From an uncultured Eubacteriales bacterium (GTDB lineage: Bacteria; Bacillota; Clostridia; Oscillospirales; Oscillospiraceae): 13,590 nt of DNA. The notes below the pieces were generated by a model. That model had not been told where the DNA came from. It saw nothing but the letters and a program-made list of their open reading frames with translations, and searched no databases. The position numbers were made by a program, and so were the translations under genes. This document shows positions 8,183-13,590 of the stretch, piece after piece. The DNA is taken from positions 1-13,590 of the forward strand of contig UQWH01000053.1 in assembly GCA_900544705.1 (NCBI GenBank). The letters run 5' to 3'. Every line of letters begins with the position of its first letter. Within the stretch, counting starts at the first letter, position 1.

Positions 8183-9496
8183 ATGGATATTCTCTTTGCC
8201 AATGTCACCGCCGTCACCATGGACGAGGATCTGCGTGTGCTCTTCTCCGCCTTCGTGGGCGTTACGGACGGAAAAATCAGCTATCTTTCCCGCGAGGCCC
8301 CGGAGGAAAAGCCGCAGAAGATCATCAACGGCGAGGGCATGGTGCTCATGCCCGGCCTCATCAACTGCCACACACATCTGGCGATGTCGCCCCTGCGCGG
8401 CTATGCAGACGACTGCGAGCTCTCCGTCTGGCTGAATGACCACATCTTCCCGCGGGAGGAGCGCATGGACGACCGCTGCGTCAAGGCGGCGACGCTGCTC
8501 TCCATCGCGGAGTGCCTGCGCTTCGGAACGACCTCGGTGTCGGATATGTACGACCACTGCAACGCCATCGCCGAGGCCGTCGCCGAATCCGGCATCAAGG
8601 CCAACCTTTCCCGCGGCACGACGCTCTTCGGCGAGGACTTCGACGTGGAAAAGCACCCCGGCTGCCGCGAGATGATGGAGCTGAAGGAAACGTGGGACGG
8701 CTTCGACAACGGCCGCATCCGCGTGGACGCCTCCATCCATGCCGAGTACACCTCCGATCACCGGCTGTGGGATGCCGTGAGCGAATACGCCATCAACGAG
8801 CATCTGGGGATGCACGTGCATCTGTCCGAAACGAAGGCCGAGCATGAGGCATGCAAGGAAAAGTACGGGCTCACGCCCGCCCAGCTTCTCGACTGCCACC
8901 ACGTCTTTGACGTTCGCTCCATTGCCGCGCACTGCGTCTGGCTGGAGCCGGAGGACATGAAGCTGCTGGCAAAGCGCAAAGTATCCGCCGTCCACTGCCC
9001 GGTGTCCAACCTCAAGCTGGCCTCCGGCTGCGCCGACGTGCAGGAGATGATCAAATCCGGCATGAACGTCGCCCTCGGCACGGATTCCAGCGCCTCGAAC
9101 AACAATCTCGACCTCTTTGAGGAGATCAAGGCCGCTACGCTGATGGCCAAGGGCGTGACGGGCGACCCGAAGGCTCTCCCGGCGCAGGCCGCCGTGATGA
9201 TGGCCACCGTCTGCGGCGCGCGGGCGCAGGGCCGCGAGGCCGAGTGCGGCATGATCAAGCCCGGCATGGACGCCGACCTCATCCTGCTCGATTTCACCGC
9301 GCCGCATCTGATGCCCTGTCACAATGTCCTGTCTCACCTTGCCTACGCCGTCAGCGGCCACGATGTCGTGATGACCATGGTGCGCGGCAAGATCCTCTAC
9401 GCCGCAGGCAAGTATCCGACCATTGATCTGGAAAGCGTCGTGCATGAGCTGGCCGCTTATGTCATGCCCCATATTTTCTCTCCAGAGAAGGAGTGA
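8183..9496 (+). CDS. Amidohydrolase, probable MTA/SAH deaminase
   Basis: A 437-residue TIM-barrel amidohydrolase of the deaminase branch. Zinc ligands are H63 and H65 (NCHTH), H213 (HVHLSE, with catalytic E216) and D301 (GTD); H250 in AAHCVW is also conserved. The segment GTDSSASNNNLDLFEE (299-314) is close to the signature of 5-methylthioadenosine/S-adenosylhomocysteine deaminases (MtaD, e.g. Thermotoga TM0936). Such enzymes convert SAH or MTA to the inosyl compound in methyl-group recycling; guanine, 8-oxoguanine and chlorohydrolase-like relatives share the fold, so substrate is tentative. Two starts are possible: ATG 8168, overlapping the hemZ stop, and ATG 8183. The latter is preferred because AAAGGA (8171-8176) lies 6 nt ahead and the protein then begins with MDILFANVTAV as in relatives. 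SAH is a product of SAM-dependent methylation, which gives only a loose link to the SAM enzyme upstream. Confidence 0.88.
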   Translation: MDILFANVTAVTMDEDLRVLFSAFVGVTDGKISYLSREAPEEKPQKIINGEGMVLMPGLINCHTHLAMSPLRGYADDCELSVWLNDHIFPREERMDDRCVKAATLLSIAECLRFGTTSVSDMYDHCNAIAEAVAESGIKANLSRGTTLFGEDFDVEKHPGCREMMELKETWDGFDNGRIRVDASIHAEYTSDHRLWDAVSEYAINEHLGMHVHLSETKAEHEACKEKYGLTPAQLLDCHHVFDVRSIAAHCVWLEPEDMKLLAKRKVSAVHCPVSNLKLASGCADVQEMIKSGMNVALGTDSSASNNNLDLFEEIKAATLMAKGVTGDPKALPAQAAVMMATVCGARAQGREAECGMIKPGMDADLILLDFTAPHLMPCHNVLSHLAYAVSGHDVVMTMVRGKILYAAGKYPTIDLESVVHELAAYVMPHIFSPEKE

Positions 9497-9503
9497 TCGT
9501 TTT

Positions 9504-11177
9504 TTGGAAAACAAGAACAGCAAGCAAAATTATCTGACCGGCGCGGCGATTCTGTCGATCTCGACCATTCTGGTCAAGATCATCGGTATGCTCTACAAGA
9601 TCCCGCTCAAGCGCCTGATCGGCGACGCCAACTTCGGCTATTTCAACACCGCCTATGACATCTATTCCGTCATGCTGGTCGTGTCCGTCACGGGTCTGCC
9701 GGTGGCGATGAGCCGTCTGGTCTCCGAAGCGCAGGCGCTCGGCAACGGCCGGCAGGTCAAGCGCATCTACCAGACCTCGCTTCTGGCCTACCTCGTCCTC
9801 GGCACGCTGGGCAGCGGCATTATGATGCTTTTCCCGCGCTGGCTGGCCTCCACCGTCATGCACAACCCCGGCGCGTACTATTCCATCCTGGCGCTCAGCC
9901 CGGCCGTCCTGTGCATCTGCATCGCCTCGGCCTGCCGCGGCTTCTTCCAGGGGCAGGGCAACATGAAGCCGACCGCGATCAGTCAGGTCATCGAAGCGCT
10001 CTGCAAGCTGATTCTCGGCCTGAGCCTCGCGTGGCTCGTGCTGCGCAACACCGGCGACGGCCCCAAGGCCTCCGGCGCGACCATTCTGGGCGTCACCGTC
10101 GGCTCTCTCCTGTCGGCGATCTACCTTGTCATTGCCCGCCGCCGCGCCGCGCGCGAGCTGGACTCCATGGGCGGCAAGGTCCGTTCCGTCCAGTCCACGA
10201 TGAAGGCGCTGCTCGCCATCGCCGTGCCCATCACCATCGGCGCGGCCGGACTTCAGATCATCGCCCTGATCGATTCCTCCACCGTCATGTCCCGGATGCT
10301 CAGCTCCGCCGCCACGGTGCAGGCAGGGACCGACAGCGTGATGGGCCGTCTGCTCGCCATCGCCGCCGAAAAGCATCCTGCGGATACGGCGCAGTACGCC
10401 GCCGACACCGCCAAGGGTATGTACAACTTCTGCCAGACGGTGTTCAACCTCCCGCTGGCCTTCATCCCGAACATCACCGCCGCCATCATCCCGGCCATCA
10501 CCGACCAGCTAACGCGCAGAAATATGCGCGGCGTGCGCATGGTGCAGGATTCCTCCCTGCGGCTCATGAGCCTGATCGCCGCTCCCTGCGCGGTCGGCCT
10601 GTTCGTCCTGTCCCGGCCGATCATCCAGTTGCTCGGCGGCTACTCCGGCCAGCTTCTGGACATGGCCTCGACCATTCTGTCCCTGCTCAGCCTGACCATC
10701 CTGATCTACAGCATTTCCAATATGGCAAGCGCCATCATGCAGGCGCACGGTTTTGTGTTCCTGCCCGTTTTCAACACCATCATCGGCGGCGTGCTGAAAG
10801 TCCTGATGAACTATATTCTCGTCGGCAATCCCAATATCTCCATCGTCGGCGCACCGGTGAGCACCTTCCTTTGCTTCACGGTCGTCATGGCGCTGAACCT
10901 GTTTGCCATGCACCGCGTCCTGCGCCGCGCCCCGAAGGTCATTCCCAACATCTGGCGCAGCTGCCTTGCCGCGATCGTCATGGGCGCCGCGACCTACATT
11001 GTCTATTTTCTGCTGTCAAAGCTCATTTCCAGTGTTGTCGTCTGCTGCGGCTTTGCCATCATCATCGCCGTGATCGTCTATGCGATTCTGGTCGTTGTGT
11101 TCCGCGCAATCACCTATGATGACTGTATGTTCCTCCCGAAAGGCGAAAAAATTGCAAAAATTCTGCACATCCGGTGA
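9504..11177 (+). CDS. MurJ/SpoVB-family (MOP) lipid-linked precursor flippase
   Basis: A 557-residue polytopic membrane protein of the MATE/MOP exporter superfamily, with hydrophobic segments along the whole length (about 14 expected for the family). The N-terminus NYLTGAAILSISTILVKIIG and the RGFFQGQGNMKPTAISQ segment are typical of Firmicutes SpoVB, YabM and YtgP (MurJ) proteins, which flip lipid II or other undecaprenyl-linked sugars. Which role this copy plays (vegetative MurJ, spore cortex or another polysaccharide) cannot be decided here, but its place before hup and rqcP matches YabM. The start is a TTG at 9504: AAGGAG (9488-9493) lies 10 nt ahead, and the upstream in-frame ATG (9423) would create a non-family N-terminal tail inside the amidohydrolase gene. 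The gap from the preceding stop is 7 nt. Confidence 0.9.
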   Translation: MENKNSKQNYLTGAAILSISTILVKIIGMLYKIPLKRLIGDANFGYFNTAYDIYSVMLVVSVTGLPVAMSRLVSEAQALGNGRQVKRIYQTSLLAYLVLGTLGSGIMMLFPRWLASTVMHNPGAYYSILALSPAVLCICIASACRGFFQGQGNMKPTAISQVIEALCKLILGLSLAWLVLRNTGDGPKASGATILGVTVGSLLSAIYLVIARRRAARELDSMGGKVRSVQSTMKALLAIAVPITIGAAGLQIIALIDSSTVMSRMLSSAATVQAGTDSVMGRLLAIAAEKHPADTAQYAADTAKGMYNFCQTVFNLPLAFIPNITAAIIPAITDQLTRRNMRGVRMVQDSSLRLMSLIAAPCAVGLFVLSRPIIQLLGGYSGQLLDMASTILSLLSLTILIYSISNMASAIMQAHGFVFLPVFNTIIGGVLKVLMNYILVGNPNISIVGAPVSTFLCFTVVMALNLFAMHRVLRRAPKVIPNIWRSCLAAIVMGAATYIVYFLLSKLISSVVVCCGFAIIIAVIVYAILVVVFRAITYDDCMFLPKGEKIAKILHIR

Positions 11178-11195
11178 TTTTTTCCAGTTTTTTAC

Positions 11196-11224
11196 TTGCG
11201 TATTTCCGTCCTATGTGGTAAATT
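11196..11224 (+). promoter_or_regulatory. Probable hup promoter
   Basis: A -35 TTGCGT (11196-11201), a 17-nt spacer and -10 TAAATT (11219-11224) with an extended TGG (11216-11218). Predicted start near 11231 gives a leader of roughly 92 nt before the hup ATG. HU is normally highly expressed, which fits a dedicated promoter after the long operon. Confidence 0.5.
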
Positions 11225-11237
11225 TTATAGGCAGAGC

Positions 11238-11289
11238 GTTCCGAAGGGAACCCACCGCGGAATACCGCGCCAGATGAGCTCACTCATCT
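11238..11289 (+). promoter_or_regulatory. Structured hup leader: three tandem hairpins
   Basis: Three perfect stem-loops are packed into 52 nt of the predicted 5' leader, each with a 4-nt loop. Stem 1 is GTTCC/GGAAC with loop GAAG (11238-11251), stem 2 is CGCGG/CCGCG with loop AATA (11256-11269), and stem 3 is a 7-bp AGATGAG/CTCATCT with loop CTCA (11272-11289). No strong T-run follows the third stem (TTAAG), so it is not an obvious attenuator. It could stabilise the mRNA or be an autoregulatory target, since HU also binds structured RNA; I do not recognise a named RNA family. Confidence 0.5.
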
Positions 11290-11322
11290 TTAAGAGAAAT
11301 ACTATATGAAAGAGGTTTTATT

Positions 11323-11598
11323 ATGAACAAAGTTGAACTGATCGCTCAGATCGCAGAAAAATCCGGCCTGTCCAAGAAGGACGCCGAAAAGGCACTGGCC
11401 GCTACCGTTGATGCCATCACCGAAGCCGTTTCCAACGGCGACAAGGTCCAGCTCGTCGGCTTTGGTTCCTTCGAGGTCAAGCAGCGCGAAGCCCGCGTCG
11501 GCCGCAACCCCAAGACCAAGGAAGCCATCGAGATCCCCGCAGCCCGCGTCCCCGTCTTCAAGGCAGGCCGTGCGCTGAAGGATGCTGTTGCAAAATGA
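11323..11598 (+). CDS. hup: HU family DNA-binding protein
   Basis: A 91-residue HU protein, the standard length. It forms dimers that bend and compact DNA in the nucleoid. The N-terminal helical dimerisation part (MNKVELIAQIAEKSGLSKKD) is followed by the GFGSF turn at 46-50 and the beta-arm with RNPKT, where P63 is the residue that intercalates in DNA, then PVFKAGRALKDAV at the C-terminus. The Shine-Dalgarno AAAGAGG (11309-11315) lies 7 nt ahead of ATG. It sits between the flippase and rqcP, a conserved place for hup in many Clostridia. A GC-rich hairpin follows the stop. Confidence 0.97.
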   Translation: MNKVELIAQIAEKSGLSKKDAEKALAATVDAITEAVSNGDKVQLVGFGSFEVKQREARVGRNPKTKEAIEIPAARVPVFKAGRALKDAVAK

Positions 11599-11606
11599 AA
11601 CCGTTC

Positions 11607-11629
11607 CGGTCAGGGCGCTGCCCTGACCG
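11607..11629 (+). terminator. Intercistronic hairpin between hup and rqcP (weak terminator or stabiliser)
   Basis: A perfect 10-bp stem (CGGTCAGGGC with GCCCTGACCG) and a 3-nt loop GCT, starting 8 nt after the hup stop. It is followed by AATCTTATATC and not a solid T-run, so termination would be partial. This would lower rqcP relative to abundant HU mRNA, or protect the hup 3' end. No separate promoter for rqcP is evident. Confidence 0.5.
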
Positions 11630-11653
11630 AATCTTATATCAGGAGTTCTGCTT

Positions 11654-11899
11654 ATGCGTTTGGATAAATATCTGAAAGTATCGCGCCTCATCAAGCGCCG
11701 CACCGTCGCCAACGACGCCTGCGACAATGCCCGCGTCACGGTCAACGGCCGCCCGGCCAAGGCCTCCTACGACGTCAAGGTCGGGGACGTGCTGTGCATC
11801 GCCTTCGGCCAGAAGACGCTGACGGTCGAGGTGCTGGCCGTCGCCGAGGCCGTGCGCAAGGACGACGCCGCGGCCATGTACCGGGAGATCGCGGGCTGA
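11654..11899 (+). CDS. rqcP: S4-domain RNA-binding protein RqcP (YabO)
   Basis: An 81-residue protein made almost entirely of an S4 RNA-binding domain, similar along its length to B. subtilis YabO/RqcP: it begins MRLDKYLKVSRLIKRRT and has the NGRPAKAS and FGQKTLTVEV segments in register. RqcP works with RqcH on stalled 50S subunits, stabilising the P-site tRNA during C-terminal alanine tailing of the incomplete protein. AGGAG (11641-11645) lies 8 nt before the ATG. It probably shares transcripts with hup through a leaky hairpin. In Bacillus and many spore-formers the genes yabP, yabQ and divIC follow; here no gene follows before the tRNA. Confidence 0.93.
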   Translation: MRLDKYLKVSRLIKRRTVANDACDNARVTVNGRPAKASYDVKVGDVLCIAFGQKTLTVEVLAVAEAVRKDDAAAMYREIAG

Positions 11900-12039
11900 C
11901 CGCCCGCGGGGCGCTTGGAATGTCCGCAGGAGGCAGCGCAGGTACCCGGAGCTTTGCTCCGCTGCACGAGCCCGCCGCGGTTCTTTCCCGCTTCCCTGCC
12001 GCATATCGAAAAAAGTCGGAAGGATACGGAAGATTTCTC
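11900..12039. other. Non-coding spacer between rqcP and the tRNA promoter
   Basis: About 140 nt without a credible gene. It contains short GC-rich hairpins: a 7-bp CGCGGGC/GCCCGCG stem overlapping the rqcP stop (11890-11908) and CGGAGC/GCTCCG with a TTT loop (11947-11961), nested within GCAGCG/CGCTGC arms (11933-11965). None is followed by a T-run, so the transcription end of rqcP is not clear. The possible remnant of lost downstream genes cannot be recognised. Confidence 0.5.
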
Positions 12040-12068
12040 TTGACATTTCCGCCGCGCCGTGCTATTCT
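12040..12068 (+). promoter_or_regulatory. Promoter of tRNA-fMet
   Basis: A consensus -35 TTGACA (12040-12045), a 17-nt spacer and -10 TATTCT (12063-12068) with extended TGC (12060-12062). Start predicted near 12075, 24 nt ahead of the mature tRNA. As expected for a stable RNA, this is the best promoter in the window. Confidence 0.8.
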
Positions 12069-12098
12069 ATATAGGCACTGAGAGATGTGTATGAATAT

Positions 12099-12174
<76 letters not shown>

Positions 12175-12179
12175 GATTT

Positions 12180-12211
12180 GTCCGGAAACCGCAAGGTTTC
12201 CGGACTTTTTT
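12180..12211 (+). terminator. Intrinsic terminator of tRNA-fMet
   Basis: An 11-bp perfect stem (GTCCGGAAACC with GGTTTCCGGAC), a GNRA-type loop GCAA and six T (12206-12211). It begins 5 nt after the CCA end and closes the tRNA transcription unit. Confidence 0.92.
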
Positions 12212-12258
12212 GCATTTTTTGGCAACGAATTGTTTGACAAATTTGCGCTGCGATTTGT

Positions 12259-12287
12259 TTGACCCATACCGTGACCCATGATAGAAA
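12259..12287 (+). promoter_or_regulatory. Possible orphan promoter between tRNA and integrase
   Basis: TTGACC (12259-12264), a 17-nt spacer and TAGAAA (12282-12287) with an extended TGA (12279-12281). It is imperfect and overlaps the TGACCCAT repeats. If active, it would start near 12294 and run about 119 nt to the long terminator at 12366-12412, producing a small RNA with no open frame. Confidence 0.3.
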
Positions 12288-12365
12288 AGCAGCGGAAATC
12301 ACGGCATGGATTTACGAGGCAGAATTGGCGGTAACTTTTGTTAAATTTGCGAATTAAATTTGATT

Positions 12366-12412
12366 ACCGGGGCAGGCATGCAGTAAACTGCGTGCCTGCC
12401 CCGGTGTTTTTT
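12366..12412 (+). terminator. Very stable intrinsic terminator downstream of the integrase
   Basis: An 18-bp stem with a single G-U wobble (arms 12366-12383 and 12388-12405), loop TAAA, then G and six T (12407-12412). The T-run is on the plus strand, so it ends plus-strand transcription coming from the tRNA side. On the minus strand the same stem lies 18 nt past the integrase stop but is followed by AATCAAATTTAATT, so it would stop integrase transcripts less well. It insulates the host tRNA unit and the element from each other. Confidence 0.8.
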
Positions 12413-12429
12413 AGTCACCTCTCGCTCGT

Positions 12430-13575
12430 TCATCGACCGGCGAGGATGCTTTCCATCGTTCGCGCAGCTTCTTTCTGCGCCGCCGTTGTGACGTGTGCGT
12501 AGGTATCCAGTGTGAAGCCGGCGGAAAAGTGGCCGAGCATACCACTGACAGTCTTAATGTCCACGCCGTTTTGCAGAGCCAATGTCGCAAATGTATGGCG
12601 AAGATCATGAAACCTGACTCTTGGAATGCCTGCACGCTTCAGCACGCGCTTTAGCATATTGTTCACGCTGTCCGGCGAGATCGGGCCGCCGCTGGGGCTG
12701 GAAAACACATATTCGCCGTTGGTTTTAGCTTTCTGTGCGTTCAAAACTTCTACTGCCTGCGGGGAGATCGTCACCGTGCGGTAGGCATTTTTCGTTTTCA
12801 GCGGTGCTTCGACAATCTTTCCATCAATTCTCGACACCTGCCGTCGGACACGAATCACTCCGGCGGTCAGGTCAATGTCCTCCCATTTCAATCCCAGCAG
12901 CTCGCCGCGCCGCAGGCCGGTCGCCAACTCGATGTAGTATAGCTCGTAGACACCGGAGGCCTTGGCTTCGTCGAGAAAGACGACCAATTGCGCAGCCGGA
13001 ATCGTCTGCATTTCCCTGTGCTCGAGATTGGGCAGGGCCACAGCCTTGCAGGGATTCTCTGCAAGAATCCTCTGCGCCACGGCGAAGTTCATTGCCGAAG
13101 AAATGACCTGATTGATGTTCCGGACGGTTTTTGCGGATAAGCCCTTCGGCTGCCCTTTGGATTCGATTCGTTCCACTCTGCCGTCAGCCAGCAGCCTGCG
13201 ATAGAATTTCTGCAAATCCATGGTGCTGAGCTTTTCGAGTGGAATTTTACCAATGTTCGGTGCGATGTGACGGTCGATATAGCCGCAGTAGGTCTGGTGG
13301 CTCGACGGCCGCACCTTGATTTTGCAGACGTTTTCAAACCACTCGTCCATCCACTGTGCGATATTGTATTTGCCCCGTTTGCTGAAATCCAGTTTCTGAT
13401 TCTCTGCCAGCGCCTTTGCCAGCTTCTCTTTGACCTCGGCCTGCGTCTTTCCCAGCACGTTTTTGAAGACCTGCTTGCCGGTTTCGGGGTTGATTCCGGC
13501 AGTGTAGCGGCCCTCCCAGCGTCCGTCTCTGCGTTTGCGGATGCTGCCCTCGCCGTTGCTTCTGCGTTTTGCCAT
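12430..13575 (-). CDS. int: Tyrosine recombinase/integrase of an integrative element
   Basis: A 381-residue complete tyrosine site-specific recombinase. The basic N-terminus with GSIRKRRDGRWEGRY (about 10-24) is an arm-binding domain, followed by a SAM-like core-binding domain (about 65-170) and the catalytic domain. Active-site residues are seen: R222 in TGLRRGE, a lysine in LKTK (260-262), H323 and R326 in HDLRH, H349 in LGH, and the nucleophile Y359 in TLDTYAH. Such enzymes integrate and excise phages or integrative and conjugative elements; which kind is not decidable as the rest lies outside the window. AAGGAGG (13584-13590) lies 8 nt ahead of the ATG. The gene points at tRNA-fMet, the standard geometry for a tRNA-targeting integrase. 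Its codon use is less GC-biased than the host genes, consistent with transfer. No truncation is visible. Confidence 0.95.
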   Translation of the reverse strand: MAKRRSNGEGSIRKRRDGRWEGRYTAGINPETGKQVFKNVLGKTQAEVKEKLAKALAENQKLDFSKRGKYNIAQWMDEWFENVCKIKVRPSSHQTYCGYIDRHIAPNIGKIPLEKLSTMDLQKFYRRLLADGRVERIESKGQPKGLSAKTVRNINQVISSAMNFAVAQRILAENPCKAVALPNLEHREMQTIPAAQLVVFLDEAKASGVYELYYIELATGLRRGELLGLKWEDIDLTAGVIRVRRQVSRIDGKIVEAPLKTKNAYRTVTISPQAVEVLNAQKAKTNGEYVFSSPSGGPISPDSVNNMLKRVLKRAGIPRVRFHDLRHTFATLALQNGVDIKTVSGMLGHFSAGFTLDTYAHVTTAAQKEAARTMESILAGR

Positions 13576-13590
13576 GTGCGGAACCTCCTT

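Larger units (their letters stand above)
12212..12429. other. AT-rich non-coding stretch between tRNA and integrase, with short direct repeats
   Basis: About 218 nt without a credible gene, more AT-rich than the chromosome to the left. It holds TGACCCAT twice (12260-12267 and 12272-12279, 12 nt apart) and the related TGACAAAT (12235-12242), plus AAATTTG three times (12239-12245, 12343-12349, 12356-12362). Short repeats of this kind next to an integrase are good candidates for integrase arm or excisionase binding sites, by analogy with lambda and Tn916. A promoter-like pair and a long hairpin are listed separately. Confidence 0.45.

Noticed and set aside
11890..11965. GC-rich hairpins after rqcP as a terminator or riboswitch
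   Set aside because: No T-run follows either stem and no known riboswitch or T-box motif could be recognised.
11794..12081. A 95-codon frame overlapping the end of rqcP
   Set aside because: It starts inside rqcP in another frame, lacks a ribosome binding site, has Arg/Gly-rich low-complexity content and runs through the tRNA promoter.

Overview
This window looks like the chromosome of a GC-rich anaerobic Clostridia member, most likely a gut Oscillospiraceae/Ruminococcaceae-type bacterium. The class is inferred from gene order and from the families present (bifunctional Rel, HemZ, a YabM/SpoVB-like flippase, RqcP); the genus cannot be set from sequence alone. Most of the window is well-kept housekeeping DNA with strong G/C third-position bias. 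That bias is why long antisense open frames cover most real genes. The right end is less GC-rich and carries a tyrosine integrase.

Left part (about 1-1440, minus strand): a small two-helix membrane protein with a C-terminal zinc ribbon, with its own promoter, and a membrane-anchored metallophosphoesterase with a TTG start behind a perfect Shine-Dalgarno. A strong extended -10 promoter (1408-1436) then drives the plus-strand genes.

Middle (1467-11177, plus strand): a tightly packed run, probably one operon: recJ, rel (relA/spoT type), dtd, an MBL-fold hydrolase, hemZ, an MTA/SAH-deaminase-like amidohydrolase and a MurJ/SpoVB-family flippase. Junctions are overlaps of 1-4 nt or gaps of 7-15 nt. 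The recJ-rel-dtd core is a known Firmicutes order, but apt, often found between recJ and rel, is absent.

Right-middle (11178-12211): hup (HU) with its own promoter and a leader of three back-to-back hairpins, then rqcP (S4-domain ribosome quality control factor, B. subtilis YabO), then an initiator tRNA-fMet with a textbook promoter and a strong terminator. The flippase-HU-RqcP order recalls the yabM-yabN-yabO region of Bacillus, but mazG (yabN), yabP, yabQ and divIC are not here.

Right end (12212-13590): an AT-rich non-coding stretch with short direct repeats, an unassigned promoter-like pair and a very long hairpin terminator, then a full-length tyrosine recombinase on the minus strand pointing at the tRNA. 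This is the usual left edge of an integrative element inserted at a tRNA 3' end; the rest of the element lies beyond the window. The T-stem of tRNA-fMet has two U-U mismatches exactly where a host/element junction would fall, which is the most interesting observation here. I found no convincing new multi-gene system; the candidates worth checking are the possibly chimeric tRNA, the HU leader and the orphan transcription unit beside the integrase.
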